The notes beneath the pieces are model-generated. The model saw only the letters and a list, made by a program, of their open reading frames with translations. It was not told where the DNA came from and did not search any database. The translations under genes were made by a program, and so were the position numbers. Positions 9,933-20,864 of a stretch of DNA of 64,000 nt are shown here, piece after piece (position 1 is the stretch's first letter; every line of letters begins with the position of its first letter). Source of the DNA: Aphrocallistes beatrix (lineage: Eukaryota > Porifera > Hexactinellida > Sceptrulophora > Aphrocallistidae); the NCBI GenBank assembly GCA_963281255.1, contig OY725488.1:10885524-10949523 (forward strand). Reading direction: 5' to 3'.

Positions 9933-10262
9933 CATCTATTTCACTAGAAGTGAGAAATTATTCGAAAACTACCCGGATGTTAGACAGTAAAAATAGAATT
10001 GAAGCATTTGAATATCAAATAAATAAACAAACAAACAAACAAACAAGATACAGTTACACAACAGCCATACCGCACCTGCCCTTATGGACCTGATGCAGTA
10101 TTAATTATAATGTTCAAGGGGGAAAGAATGGTTTGAACTTCGCGCAAATATTCAATAGTTTCCGGGTGTCAAGAGATAAAATTAGGAATGGAGCACTAAA
10201 TTATAGAACAAACAAAGAAACAAACAAGATACAGTTATTCTAAAGGTTTGATTATAGTAAAG
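9933..10262. other. M1 3' flank
   Basis: This is the M-type 3' cassette: GCATTTGAATATCAAATAAA, an AAAC tract at 10022-10046, CATACCGCACCTGCCC, then a second AAAC-type tract at about 10208-10226, which on the minus strand is the TTTG tract after the M1 stop. Confidence 0.55.
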
Positions 10263-11384
10263 TTAATTTATAAGAAGTGGATTCGTAAGGCTAGGAGTGA
10301 ACCTAGTACGGACTTTACCAAAACGATATTTTAAAATTTTCCAGAGTTTTGTACCGAAGAAAACAATGCTAGCAAATAGGTACTGCAAACCTATTGAAAG
10401 ATAAGCAACTATCATTAGAACTATTCCAATCCATGAAACAACCACAATACTGAGACTCAGAACTTTATTCTGCTGATTTGTCGTCACTAAGGGTTGGTAG
10501 AGAGGAGTCCCATAGAGATGATGGAAAAGGCAGGGACCGTAGTGAATTGCTATCGTGATGAGGAAAAATACTTTATCGATAATGAAATTTAAAATTATGA
10601 GCAGCAAACCAATTCCCATAATACTCATAAAGACAGCGAAATGTTGGCAACTCTCGACGGATCTCCTAACTATTTGTTGACTCACACCTCTAATCTTATA
10701 TTCTACACACCTCCACCTCAATGTCTTGTAGAAAGTCCGAGTCTGCTTAATCCAGATACAGAAATAGATAAGATTGATGAGAGGGTCAGATAACATTCGA
10801 AAAATGAAAAGATGTGGGATTGATTCGATGATGGTAAGAACTCCAACTAAACATGAGATCAGGAGAAAACGGCGCACATACTCAAATGGCTGGCCGTGGA
10901 TATCACGATATATTACATCAAGATATTTCATCAGGCACATCCCTAGAGCTAAGGACAATAAAAATGCTGCTTCTCCAAAGGACGAAACTACTGCTGCGAT
11001 AGGATCGGCAATAAATCTGAAACCATCGAACTTGGAAATACTTTTTGTAGTACAGTTATTGATTTTTTCGTAATTTAATGGAATTAAAGAGATGCAAAAA
11101 CTCAACTCAAATGTTAGTACTGCAATTGACTCAATGGTATTAATAGCTAGCATAAACGCATACTTAACTATTTCTGCTTTGTAATGGAGTGCTAGCTCTG
11201 ATGCATTACCGAATATGTCTGTATTTGCTTCTTTCATGCACTCACGGTATAATCTAACATAATACATTATCATCTTCACAAAGTAAACATCCCAAACGAA
11301 AGATATTAAGATGAGAAGACATGTGAAGGGAACCATCAGTAAGTATATATCATTAACAATATTTTGGAAATAATAATTGAGCAT
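10263..11384 (-). CDS. Multipass membrane receptor-like protein (M1)
   Basis: Intact single-exon gene, 373 aa. Landmarks are WDVYFVK (31-37), GNASELALHYKAEIVK (59-74), sequon N110-C-T, CLMKYLDVIY (150-159), KQTRTFYKTLRWRCVEYKIRG (213-233), HYGPCLFHHLYGTPLY (281-296) and RFGKVRTRFTPSL (354-366). It is one residue shorter than most M copies because TM4 reads GVLTIIESIPHL, lacking the usual glycine before SIP. Its nearest relative is the neighbouring M2. The ATG at 11384 lies 46-53 nt after the TATA box. Confidence 0.85.
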   Translation of the reverse strand: MLNYYFQNIVNDIYLLMVPFTCLLILISFVWDVYFVKMIMYYVRLYRECMKEANTDIFGNASELALHYKAEIVKYAFMLAINTIESIAVLTFELSFCISLIPLNYEKINNCTTKSISKFDGFRFIADPIAAVVSSFGEAAFLLSLALGMCLMKYLDVIYRDIHGQPFEYVRRFLLISCLVGVLTIIESIPHLFIFRMLSDPLINLIYFCIWIKQTRTFYKTLRWRCVEYKIRGVSQQIVRRSVESCQHFAVFMSIMGIGLLLIILNFIIDKVFFLITIAIHYGPCLFHHLYGTPLYQPLVTTNQQNKVLSLSIVVVSWIGIVLMIVAYLSIGLQYLFASIVFFGTKLWKILKYRFGKVRTRFTPSLTNPLLIN

Positions 11385-11429
11385 CTTTATCCAATGTAGT
11401 CACTTGTATAGTAATATGGTTTAATCAAG

Positions 11430-11437
11430 TATTTATA
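11430..11437 (-). promoter_or_regulatory. TATA box of M1
   Basis: Minus-strand TATAAATA, followed by a conserved leader that reads toward CAAGTGAC and the ATG. The same block (plus strand TCAAGTATTTATACAAGAACTT) precedes most M genes. Confidence 0.7.
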
Positions 11438-11439
11438 CA

Positions 11440-12228
11440 AGAACTTGAGATTCTGCTCAGGTTAACTATCATGTTAGCATTACTGTATAACATAGATTAT
11501 TTCCCTATATAATCCTAATCATTGCATAATTAGATAGTACTTTCCCATTATATCATCCGGTATCATAGTGCTAGGAAGTTTAGCTTATATAGTTAGATGA
11601 ATACATAAAAACTAGAATATGCTAATTGTATTAGAGTGTTCAAGTGCTCAAAGTACAAAGTTGATGTATCGAGGTAATTCTTTGAGAAATGAGTAAAATC
11701 TCCTATACTATAATAGGTAGAAGGGTAGTGTCTGAAAACTCTACAATGAAGTAAGCATGGAAATTCCAAAGTAAGCATGGGAATTTTCAAAAACACATAG
11801 CTTTATTTGATAAAGATGTTCGACCATAATTCAAAACTTCGATTTTGATATATACAAGTGCTTTCTGTTGCTCATTTGTATATGCATATTCTATCCCTGT
11901 ACTATTTGCTTTAGAATGCAGAGGTCTACGGTGTGGAGATGATTTAATATGTAAAAGTAGTAAAATTGACATATATACTCGGTAATTCTTCAGACTCAAC
12001 TCTCTGAGACAAATTTGAAATAGTACCTACTATTTCTACTATGTAAGCAATCAATGAAATCGATTATATTGCAACAGTAATGCCTAAGTTGCGCGTTTTG
12101 ATTTCAAGGTAATTGTTTATTAACTAAATTTGAGAAATAAGGAATTACAATGCAGTAGATAAGGTTAACTAAAGTACTAACTCAGAAATATTCTCATTCC
12201 AGGCATAGATATAGCCAAATTCGATGGA
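11440..12228 (+). pseudogene. Spacer with a P-subfamily relic at about 11970-12100
   Basis: Bases about 11975-12060 read ACTCGGTAATTCTTCAGAC...GTTTGAAATAGT-like text, matching the P2/P1 segment for D-x-LGNSSE...KVEIVK before TM2, but with indels and stops. The same relic recurs at about 15028-15150 and confirms that the M1 and M2 upstream flanks are duplicates. The remaining bases hold nothing recognisable. Confidence 0.5.
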
Positions 12229-12288
12229 GGGACATGCCTATTTTCCGGATTTTCCGGGACAGTCCCGTCCAGGAAATTAGGCATGCCC
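12229..12288. mobile_element. GGGCATGCC palindromic MITE, copy B
   Basis: Short copy with ends GGGACATGCC and GGCATGCCC around TTCCGGGACAGTCCCG. Flanks TCGATGGAG and CCTTTGGAG match at six of nine positions, as expected for an old 9-bp duplication. Boundaries are approximate. Confidence 0.6.
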
Positions 12289-12792
12289 CCTTTGGAGAGG
12301 TAGAATAATTATTTCCTTATCCCTGGATAATTGTATGTGTGAAGATAAATTTGATAATTTTCGGCGGTCTCGAAATATATATTTTTGCAGAGTGTAACAG
12401 ATACCGAGTATATGTTTACTATTTATCATAGGTTACTTAGTTACGGATTAGGCATATCCCACATAGTATAAATGGAATCATGTAAACTCAGTGTAGGTTC
12501 TAACTTAATTTGTTATTCTATTACATTTTGTTATTGTATTAAATTCCGTGTATTAGATTCCGTTTAAAGTTCGTGACACGGGATATAAATCTTTCGTTTT
12601 ATATCATGACATACGATTACCTAAATTAATTTTAGCTATTACGTATGAGTAACAATTCGATTACATTGGATTTATTCTACAATGTGTACATCTTTTTACT
12701 AGTAGTGAGGTATTATTCTAATAGTACCCGGATGTTAGACAGTAAAAATAGAATTGAAGCATTTGAATATCAAACAAACAAACGAACAAGAT

Positions 12793-12886
12793 GGGCATGC
12801 CTAATTTCCTGGACGGGATCCCGTCCCGGAAATTAGGCATCTAGATTTTCCGGGACGGGATCCCGTCTAGGAAATTAGGCATGCCC
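12793..12886. mobile_element. GGGCATGCC palindromic MITE, copy C (double unit)
   Basis: Two head-to-tail palindromes, each GGACGGGATCCCGTC at its centre, bounded by GGGCATGCC and GGCATGCCC. AACAAGAT is repeated on both sides (12785-12792, 12887-12894). The paralogous M1 flank at about 10035-10055 reads AACAAGATACAG without the insert. Confidence 0.8.
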
Positions 12887-13101
12887 AACAAGATACAGTT
12901 ACACGAAACCCATACCGCACCTGCTCGCATGGGCCTGATGCAGTATTAATTACAATGTTACAGAGGGAAAGAATGATTTGAAATTCGCAAATATTCGATA
13001 GTTCCCGGATGTCAAGATATAAAATTAGGAATGGAGCACTAAATTATAGAACAAACAAACAAACAAGATACAGTTATCATTCTAAAGGCTTGATTATAAT
13101 G

Positions 13102-14226
13102 TTAAGTTATGAGAAGTGGATCCGTAAGGATAGGAGTGAACCTAGTACGGACCTTTCCAAAACGATACTTCAAACATTTCCAGAGTTTCGTGCCGAAAAA
13201 AACAATGCTGGCTAAAAGGTATTGCAAACCAATGGAAAGATGAGCAACTGTCATTAGAGCTGCGCCGATCCATGAAACAACCTCAATACTAAGGTTGAGA
13301 GCTTCAATCTGCTGATTTGTTGTCACTAAGGGCTGGTAGAGAGGAGTCCCATAGAGAAGATAGAAAAGGCAGGGACCGTGGTGAATAGCTATCGTGATGA
13401 GGAAAAATACTCTATTGATAATGAAAAATAAGATTAAGGACAGCAATCCTATTCCTGCCATACTCATAAAGAAAGCGAAATGACGGCAACTCTTGACTGA
13501 TCTCCTAACTATTTGTTGACTCACACCTCTAATCTTATATTCTACACATCTCCACCTCAATGTCTTGTAGAAAGTCCGAGTTTGCTTAATCCAGATACAG
13601 AAATAGATAAAATTGATGAGAGGGTAAGATAACATTCGAAAAATGAAAAGATGCGGGATTGATCCGATGATAATGGCAAAAACTCCAACTAAACATGAGA
13701 TCAGGAGAAAACGACGCACATACTTAAATGGTTTACCGTAGATATCATGATATATAACATCTAGATATTTCATCAAGCATATCACTAGAGATAGGGACAA
13801 TAAAAAAGCTGCTTCTCCAAAAGAATTAGCTACTGCTGCGATTAGAACTGCAGTGAGCCTAAAATCATCTAACTTGAATATACTTTCTGTTGTACAATTG
13901 TACATTTTTTGATAAGTTGATGGCTTTGCAAAGGTCCAAAAACCTAGTTCAAATGCTAGTACTGCAATTAACTCAATCACATTGATAGCTAACATAAATG
14001 CATACTTAACTATTTCTGCTTTGTAATGGAGTGCTAGCTCTGATGCGTTACCGAATATGTCTGTATTTGCTTCTTTTATACACTCACGGTATAATCTAAC
14101 ATAATACATTATCATCTTCACAAAGTAGACATCCCAAATTAAAGATAATATGAGTAAAATACATGTGAAGGGAACCATCAGTAAGTGTATATCATGACCA
14201 ATAAAATGGAAATAATAATTGAGCAT
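13102..14226 (-). CDS. Multipass membrane receptor-like protein (M2)
   Basis: Intact, 374 aa, clearly the sister of M1, with the same FRMLSYPLIN outer segment and IVRRSVKSCRHFA in the third inner loop. The variable outer loop reads FAKPSTYQKMYNCTTESIFK. YLLYGTPLY replaces the usual HHLYGTPLY, losing two histidines that are otherwise nearly invariant. The tail is RTRFTPILTDPL. The 3' UTR has an AAAC tract (plus strand) at about 13050-13070. Confidence 0.85.
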   Translation of the reverse strand: MLNYYFHFIGHDIHLLMVPFTCILLILSLIWDVYFVKMIMYYVRLYRECIKEANTDIFGNASELALHYKAEIVKYAFMLAINVIELIAVLAFELGFWTFAKPSTYQKMYNCTTESIFKLDDFRLTAVLIAAVANSFGEAAFLLSLSLVICLMKYLDVIYHDIYGKPFKYVRRFLLISCLVGVFAIIIGSIPHLFIFRMLSYPLINFIYFCIWIKQTRTFYKTLRWRCVEYKIRGVSQQIVRRSVKSCRHFAFFMSMAGIGLLSLILFFIINRVFFLITIAIHHGPCLFYLLYGTPLYQPLVTTNQQIEALNLSIEVVSWIGAALMTVAHLSIGLQYLLASIVFFGTKLWKCLKYRFGKVRTRFTPILTDPLLIT

Positions 14227-14276
14227 ATTTATTTAATGTAGTCGCTTGCTTGTATGATGATATAGTTTAAATCAAG

Positions 14277-14284
14277 TATTTATA
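14277..14284 (-). promoter_or_regulatory. TATA box of M2
   Basis: Minus-strand TATAAATA, 51-58 nt before the ATG at 14226. Confidence 0.7.
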
Positions 14285-14858
14285 CAAAGATTTGAGATTC
14301 TGCTTAGGTTAACTATCATGTTAGCATTACTGTATAACATAGATTATTTTCCAATATAATCTTAATCATTGCATAATTAGATAGTACTTTCCCATTATAT
14401 CATCTGGTATCATAGTACTAGGAAGTTTCACTTATATAGTTAGGTAAGGCATAAAAGCTAGAATATGCTGATTGCATTAGAGTGATCAAGTGCTCGATGT
14501 ACGAAGCTAAATAATAAGTAGAAGGGTAGTGTTTGAAAATTCTACAATAAAGTAAGCATGGAAATTCCAGTCTTAACACTAGTTTGTAATGGTTAAGATT
14601 ATTTTATGTAAATTTTTCTTATGTACGTATTTGTATTTGTCAAGGGATATATATTTTCAAAAACTTTATTTGATAAAGATGTTATCAAACTTCGATTATG
14701 ATATATACAAGTACTTTCTGTTGCTCATTTGTTACGCATATTATATCTCTGTATTTGCTTGAGGATGCAGGATTGCAGAAGTCTACTATGTGAAGATGAT
14801 TTAATAGTGTATCTGATTCTATCAGGAATGTGAAGGTAGTGAAATTAACATACGAGTA

Positions 14859-15025
14859 CAGTAAAACTCGGATTATACGTACCCCTTCGGGAAGGAATTA
14901 TCGGTACATACTACCCGAGTTTGTTCTACATGGAAATCAATATTATAGATGGATTTTGGTACAGAGAAATGAGTACTACGTACTAAACCGGAGAACGAAT
15001 TATCCGAGCACACGTACTAACCGAG
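14859..15025. mobile_element. pogo/Tc1-like MITE, about 167 bp, TA-flanked
   Basis: Starts CAGTAAAACTCGGATTATACGTAC after TA; the right end carries, inverted, CTCGGTTAGTACGTG. The paralogous M1 upstream flank (about 11970-11985) runs CATATATACTCGGTAATTC without the insert. The exact right end is uncertain by several bases. Confidence 0.6.
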
Positions 15026-15027
15026 TA

Positions 15028-15150
15028 CTCGGTAATTCTTCAGACCCAACTCTCTGAGACAAAGTTGAAATAGTAGCTACTATTTCTACTATGTGAGCAA
15101 TCAATGAAATCGATTGTATTGCAGCAGTAATGCCTAAGTTCCGCGGTTTG
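15028..15150 (+). pseudogene. P-subfamily relic downstream of the MITE
   Basis: CTCGGTAATTCTTCAGACCC, then ACAAAGTTGAAATAGT, matches the P-subfamily LGNSSE...KVEIVK coding block, with disruptions. It is the second copy of the relic at about 11975. Confidence 0.5.
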
Positions 15151-15641
15151 ATTTCAGGGTAATTGTGTATTAACTAAATTTGAAAAATACGCAATTACAA
15201 TGCATTAGATAACACGGTTACCGTGAGAGCGGAATTTCAGTTCCCATTCCCAATCCATTCCCATGGAAATCCTGTGGGAATCAGTCTTGCTCCTCAGAAG
15301 CTGGCTAGAATTGAAACTTGTGTACCCGTAAATACTTGTATGTATTACTAGTATGAGTCTATGCGCGCATAAAACCTTTGCAAATACAACAGAGATTTGA
15401 AAATGCTAAAAAATATTTATTTGGCGAAAAGTGGGTTTTCAAACAGCACCGAAGCTAAAAACTCCTATTTCAGACTGAAACCATATTTTTATTCAGAAAT
15501 TTCAGACTCTAATCCTAATAAGTTATTATCTAAATAACTCCCTGGTATTAAAATATAAAAATAGAATTGAGCACATAATTATAGACAACAAACAAACATA
15601 AATGCATGATGCACAAACTATTCTAAAGTCTGATCATGATG
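15151..15641. other. M3 3' flank with a GGGAAT-type palindrome remnant
   Basis: Bases 15240-15290 hold TTCCCATTCCCAATCC and CATTCCCATGGAAATCC, the motif that fills the nested hairpin at 35404-35717. The M-type 3' cassette follows (GGCGAAAAGTGGGTTTTC at about 15420, AAAC tract at 15589-15600). Confidence 0.5.
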
Positions 15642-16757
15642 TTAATTTATAAGAAATGGATCCGTAAGGCTAGGAGTGAACCTCGTGCGGGCTTTTCCAA
15701 AACGGTACTTCAAATTTTTACAGAGTTTTACGCCGAAAAATCCAATGGTGACGAATAGGTACTGCAATCCTATTGATATATCAGCAACTAGCAATAGAGC
15801 TGTTCCGATCCATAATACAATCTCAATACTGATGTCAAGAGCTTTAATCTGTTTGTTTGTCGTTAGTAAAGGTTTGTAGAGAGGAGCACCATAGAGATGA
15901 TGGAATAGACAAGGACCATAGCGAATTGTTATCATAATCAGGAAAAATCCCTTATTGATAATGTCATATAAAATTACGGACAGCAAACCTATTCCTATCA
16001 TACTCATGAATACAGCGAAATGGTAGCAACTCTCGACGGATCTCCTGACAATCTGTCGACTCACGCATCTAATCTTATATTCTATACACATCCACCTTAG
16101 TGTCCTATAAAAAGTCCGAGTCTGTCTAACCCAGATACAGAAATAGATAAGATTGATGACAGGTTCAGATAGTTTTTGTAGAATGAAAAGTTGTGGAATA
16201 GATCCCGAAATTATTAAGAAAAATCCAAACAAACATGAAAGCAAGAGGAAACGACTAATACACTTAAAAGGTTCACCATGGATATCATGATAGATAACAT
16301 CTAGATATTTCATCAAGCATATCACCAGAGCTAGGGACAATAAAAATCCTGCTTCTACAAAGGACGTGGTAACTGCTGCGATTGGATCTCCAATAACTTT
16401 GAAAGCTTCTAAGTTATAACCGACTCCTGCAGTACAATTGTCAATTTTTTGATATTTTGAAGAGATCCAAAACCCCAATTCGAATGTTAGTACTACAATG
16501 AATTCAATGGTATTGATTGCTAACATAAATGCATGCTTAACTATTTCTGCTTTGTAGTGGAGTGCTAGCTCTGATGCGTTACCGAATATGTCTGTATCCA
16601 CTTCCTTTATGCACTCACGGTATAATCTTACATAATACATAATCATCTTCACAAAGTAAATATCCCAAACTAAAGATAATACGAAGAGAAGACATATGTA
16701 TGGAACCATCAGTAAGAATATATCATTACCAATGTTTTGGAAATATTGATTGAACAT
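15642..16757 (-). CDS. Multipass membrane receptor-like protein (M3)
   Basis: Intact, 371 aa from the ATG at 16757 (MFNQYFQN), which aligns with the family start. A second ATG two codons upstream (16763) arose by changing the usual ATA and could also be used. The gene is short because the outer loop reads WISSKYQKIDNCTAG, missing the MPSN-like residues of its relatives. The third inner loop has RWMCIEYKIRCVSRQ, replacing RW(R)C and the RG turn. The tail reads RFGKARTRFTPSLTDPF. Confidence 0.83.
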   Translation of the reverse strand: MFNQYFQNIGNDIFLLMVPYICLLFVLSLVWDIYFVKMIMYYVRLYRECIKEVDTDIFGNASELALHYKAEIVKHAFMLAINTIEFIVVLTFELGFWISSKYQKIDNCTAGVGYNLEAFKVIGDPIAAVTTSFVEAGFLLSLALVICLMKYLDVIYHDIHGEPFKCISRFLLLSCLFGFFLIISGSIPQLFILQKLSEPVINLIYFCIWVRQTRTFYRTLRWMCIEYKIRCVSRQIVRRSVESCYHFAVFMSMIGIGLLSVILYDIINKGFFLIMITIRYGPCLFHHLYGAPLYKPLLTTNKQIKALDISIEIVLWIGTALLLVADISIGLQYLFVTIGFFGVKLCKNLKYRFGKARTRFTPSLTDPFLIN

Positions 16758-16803
16758 CTTCATCTAATGCAGTCGCTTGTATAGTGATATAGCTTATATT
16801 CAG

Positions 16804-16811
16804 TATTTGTA
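16804..16811 (-). promoter_or_regulatory. Degenerate TATA box of M3
   Basis: Minus strand reads TACAAATA where the other copies have TATAAATA, 47-54 nt before the ATG at 16757. It may be weaker. Confidence 0.5.
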
Positions 16812-17315
16812 CAAGAATTTAAGATTTTGCTGGGAGCTATTAATCATAGTCAGACTAATATGAGTTCAACAGGAGAATATACTATATCGATAACCTCGTA
16901 ATCTTTACATATAGTTCTATTATCCTCCACTCTAATCCTGACGTATACATTTAAATCTAAATTTATATTATTGTTGAAAAAACTGAAAGTATGTGGTGTT
17001 ATAAAACATCCTATATTTTAAAATATCCTCTTATTTCAACAATAAGAAGGAAGTTTTAGCTTTGTATATACTAGTTGGCTGACTGCATACAAGCTATAAT
17101 ACAATGATTGCACCAGAGTGGTCGAGTGCGAATATTGCAAAGTTATTACAACAAGGTGAATTATTGTGAGATCATTTAAATCTTCTGTATAATCAATTAG
17201 ATAATGGCTGGAAACTCTACCATTAGACAAACCTTGTAAAGTCCAGTCTTAATGCTAGTATTTAATAATTAAGGTTTATTTGATGCATCTACCTTCAAAA
17301 AAGGACAAGAATTCA

Positions 17316-18140
17316 CTGCGAAAATGTACGAAGTGTGCTTGTATAATATTAATAATAAATCCTTGAGGCACATTTGATGTTCTCACATAGCTTCATGCTA
17401 GGGTGGAATTTTTCTATTCTGCTTCTATTTCACAAATTTTAGTTCTCCTACTGATATCTCAATCTATCATCAATATATTCCTGTGTATGTTTACCTTCAA
17501 CTAAACACTCAAGCATAGGCATAGATGTATCCAAATTAGGGGGGCTGGCACCCCTGCTCCCCTGAGTGAGCCCTTCCCACTTTTCAAGATGCTGATCTGC
17601 TGGCCTCCGGGAACAGTAGGCCAGATATGAGGCTAGATCCACCAATTGAATTGAAGAGGGGTAAAAGATAGAGACTCTATACCTCATTTGTGAGATTTTA
17701 TTAGAGATTTCAACTGTTTTAGTAATAATTGCTTTCATTATGATTAGTTCACCATATGTATTCATCACAACTGCATTTTTGGATGTAAAACTTTGGATAG
17801 CATTGAAGTATCGATTTGGTAGAGTTTGTACTAGGCTCACTCTTAAACTTACGGAACGACTTCTCATAACCTAGCATTGTCATTAGACATTTTATAATGT
17901 GCTATTATTAGACATATTCTATTAGCTTGTTTGTTTTCTTCCTTTTCGAATAGATATCCATATATGATCAATAATTGTCTTAAAACTTGGAACTTGAATA
18001 AATTTAGAACTAAATTTAAAACTTGAATAGTAGTGCATTGGTGGGAATCTGCAACCATACATCTACACATTACTTTTTCATGAATAACCTCTAAGTTGAT
18101 TCTACATGTATTCAAGAGAAAATGTTGATAATTAAATTGA
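17316..18140. repeat. Segmental duplication block, copy 1 of 3
   Basis: The block begins with CACTGCGAAAATGTACGAAGTG and includes TTGATGTTCTCACATAGCTTCATG, CTATCATCAAT and AACACTCAAGCATAGGCATAG. Matching blocks start near 20865 and 24428. Each leads into a plus-strand P relic. Confidence 0.65.
17668..17874 (+). pseudogene. 3' exon end of a P-subfamily gene, still open
   Basis: About 68 codons read without a stop from IETLYLICEI through KLWIALKYRFGR to the stop at 17872-17874, aligning with the last fifth of P1. The 3' flank resemblance to P1 continues to about 18137. Changes include VCTRLTLKL for the conserved VRTRFTPSL, so the tail has decayed. Upstream of 17668 the match ends at GC-rich unrelated sequence; no promoter or start remains. 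Confidence 0.7.
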
Positions 18141-18391
18141 ACCACTCACTGACTGCGAATTTGATACTCGAAACTTCTCAAGCTATGTAACATGAGAGAT
18201 AGGGTATAACTCCTATTATGGATCAAAACCCTAGTTTTATCCAAAGATTTCAACCCAACTACAAATGAGGTATTATTCAAACAGTTCCCGATACAAAAGT
18301 TAAAAAAGCACTTAATTATACAATTAAAATAAACTAACAAACAAACAAACAAACAAGATACAGTTACTATTCTAAAAATCAGAGTATACTG

Positions 18392-19516
18392 TTAGGTTAT
18401 TAGAAGTGGGTCTGTAAGACTAGGAGTGAACCTAGTACGGACTTTACCAAAACGATACTTCAAAATTTTCCAGAGTTTCGTGCCGAAGAATGCAATGGTC
18501 GCGAATAGGTACGGCAAACCAATGGAAAGATGAGCCACAATAACCAGAGCTGTTCCGATTCCTAATACGATCCCACTACTGATGTTCAGATCTTTGATTT
18601 GTTGATTTGTTGTTAGTAAGGACTCATAGAGAGGAGTCCCATAGAGATAGTGGAATATACAAGGACCGTAGTGAAGTAATATCATGATAAGGAAAAATAG
18701 TTTGCTGATAGTGAGATGTAAAATTAAAGATAGCAGACCTATTCCCAGTATACTCATAATGACAGTGAAATGTTGGCAGTTCTTGACTGATCTCATGACT
18801 ATCTGACGACTCCTGCCTCTAATCTTATATTCTATACACCTCCATCTTAGGGTCTTGTAGAACGTCCGAGTTTGCTTAACCCAGATATAGAAATAGATAA
18901 TATTGATGATAGGCTCAGATAGTTCGTGTAAAAGGTAAAGTTGTGGAATTGATCCAATGATGATCAAAGAAAATCCGACCAAACATGAAACCAAGAGAAA
19001 ACGACGAACATACTTAAAGGGTTCACCATATAAATCATGGTATATGACATCTAGATATTTCATCAAGCATATTACTAGAGCTAAAGAGAACAATAATGCT
19101 ACTACTCCAAAGGACGTAGCTGCTGCTGCTATTGGATCTGTAATGAGTCGAAAATCGTCAAAATTGTAAATATTTCCTTCTGTACAATTATCGATTTTTT
19201 TATAATCTGATGGTAAGGAAGATTTCCAAAAACCTAATTCCAATGCTAGTACTACAATAGGTTCAACGATATTGATTACTAACATAAATGTATACTTAAC
19301 TATTTCCGCTTTGTAGTGGAGTGCTAGCTCTGATGCGTTACCGAGTATGTCTGTATTTGCTTCCTTCATGCACTCACGGTATAATCTAACATAATACATT
19401 ATCATCTTCACAAAGTAGACATCCCAAAGTAGAGTTAAAACGAGGAGAATAAACGCGTAAGGAACCATCAGTAAGTATATATCAATGCCAATGTGTTGGG
19501 AAAAATAGTTTAGCAT
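18392..19516 (-). CDS. Multipass membrane receptor-like protein (M4)
   Basis: Intact, 374 aa from ATG 19516 (MLNYFSQHIGIDIYLLM); the frame is open 15 codons further upstream but without an ATG. The SQHIG start and the KSSLPSDYKKIDNCTEGNIYN outer loop are shared with M6, its sister about 11 kb away. HYGPCIFHYLYGTPLYESLL replaces the usual HHLYGTPLYEPLL. TM9-region text is LSIGLPYLFATIAFFGTKLWK. Confidence 0.85.
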   Translation of the reverse strand: MLNYFSQHIGIDIYLLMVPYAFILLVLTLLWDVYFVKMIMYYVRLYRECMKEANTDILGNASELALHYKAEIVKYTFMLVINIVEPIVVLALELGFWKSSLPSDYKKIDNCTEGNIYNFDDFRLITDPIAAAATSFGVVALLFSLALVICLMKYLDVIYHDLYGEPFKYVRRFLLVSCLVGFSLIIIGSIPQLYLLHELSEPIINIIYFYIWVKQTRTFYKTLRWRCIEYKIRGRSRQIVMRSVKNCQHFTVIMSILGIGLLSLILHLTISKLFFLIMILLHYGPCIFHYLYGTPLYESLLTTNQQIKDLNISSGIVLGIGTALVIVAHLSIGLPYLFATIAFFGTKLWKILKYRFGKVRTRFTPSLTDPLLIT

Positions 19517-19562
19517 ATTGATTTCTTGTAGCCACTTGTATATTGATATGGCTACTATCAAG

Positions 19563-19570
19563 TATTTATA
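19563..19570 (-). promoter_or_regulatory. TATA box of M4
   Basis: Minus-strand TATAAATA, 47-54 nt before the ATG at 19516. Confidence 0.7.
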
Positions 19571-20820
19571 CCTGAGACTCTTTTCAGGGAATTATCTTAG
19601 TCTGAGTAATAGATTCAACCAGGAGAATATATTTCGATAACATCCTAATCATTACTGCTAGTTGCATCATCTTCTAGTGTATTGCTCAGATGAACTTTCC
19701 TATGAAATGATATAATATCGCATTACTACTTACAATTAAATATCAAACTCAAAATTTCAACCAAAGTTGAAAATCTTTAAGACATTAAAACAATCATAAT
19801 TGGCTAAGCATTGTACTCTAAATATCTTAGTTAATGGTTTAACTACGTACACGTACATACAAGCTAGAGTGCTTGATTGCTATATATTTTAAATTCAATC
19901 CCACTTGCAGGTGAATCTTTGAAAGTTATTTAAATTTTCTTAATACAAATACCACTGGCATTTATAATATGAAAATTCGGAAGTTATGTATAATGTCCAA
20001 TTTTATGATTACTAAAATACACATGGTTCATGCGTATATTTAGTAGTTATAAAATTTGAAATTTCCATCCGATTTTCCAATTTGTAACTGGAGAATTACT
20101 TTGAAATGATATAATATGATATTCTTGCCGTCCCAATTGATTTGAAATGTTGCAATACTTTATTAGTACGAAAGTATAGGATGTTATCAAGGTAAAATCC
20201 AGCAATATTATTATTATGTAATTGTTCGAAATCAAATATAATAAAATCTCCTTGTATTCCCAATCAAACCTAAATAGAGATAATTACCTAAAGTGCAAAG
20301 TAAGATTGATAACAAATTAAATAACTCTCATAAATAAGACAAAGACCACATCGAAATACTGGTGTACTTTCGAAAAGGTTTTTGTTAAGTTCGCTTAAAA
20401 TGAAGTCTCTATATGAACACAATTCTTAATCCCTGATGGAACATAATGAGCGGTTATGACTGTATACTGTATTGCAACTTTTTAGAAATCACATAGCAGT
20501 CAATCTTCTAAAGTTTTATTTGTCAAACTTACTATTCTCTTCCTTTCAGTGGCGGCAGAACCAAAAGGTGGAGGTCATCAGAAGAGTACATAAAATGATA
20601 CAGGTGGACAGAGCTAGATTAGCGAGTGATGGTAATGGGGACTGAGGGGCTTGCTCCTCACAGGGCTGTAGTTGGTTAACCGATTTTAAGGCTTGGTTAT
20701 TTTGGTTCCCTCCAGGGCGATTAACCGATGTCAATCAATATTCATTAATAGAAACATGAATTTTGAGATTAATCTTTAAAAGAATTGGCATGTAGGTAAC
20801 AAATGATGAATCTATGATTA
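19571..20820. other. Duplicated spacer between M4 and block copy 2
   Basis: Much of 19620-20580 recurs at about 31080-31960 upstream of M6, for example GAATTACTTTGAAATGATATAATATG and TGTTATCAAGGTA. A decayed minus-strand M fragment is suggested at about 20325-20375 (CATAAATAAGACAAAGACCACATCG). A GGCGGCAGAACCAAAAGG element remnant lies at 20550. No intact gene. Confidence 0.5.
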
Positions 20821-20864
20821 AGTTCGAAGACTCAAGCGAATGTTTCATACCTCTGCAAAAAATG

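Noticed and set aside
10020-10046. AAAC tandem repeats considered as CRISPR-like or centromeric repeats
   Set aside because: Short tetranucleotide tracts with no spacers; they are 3' UTR tracts of the M genes in a eukaryotic genome.
17448-17867. A 139-codon minus-strand frame
   Set aside because: It is the antisense of the P relic at 17668-17874 fused to GC-rich repeat; the family signal is on the plus strand.
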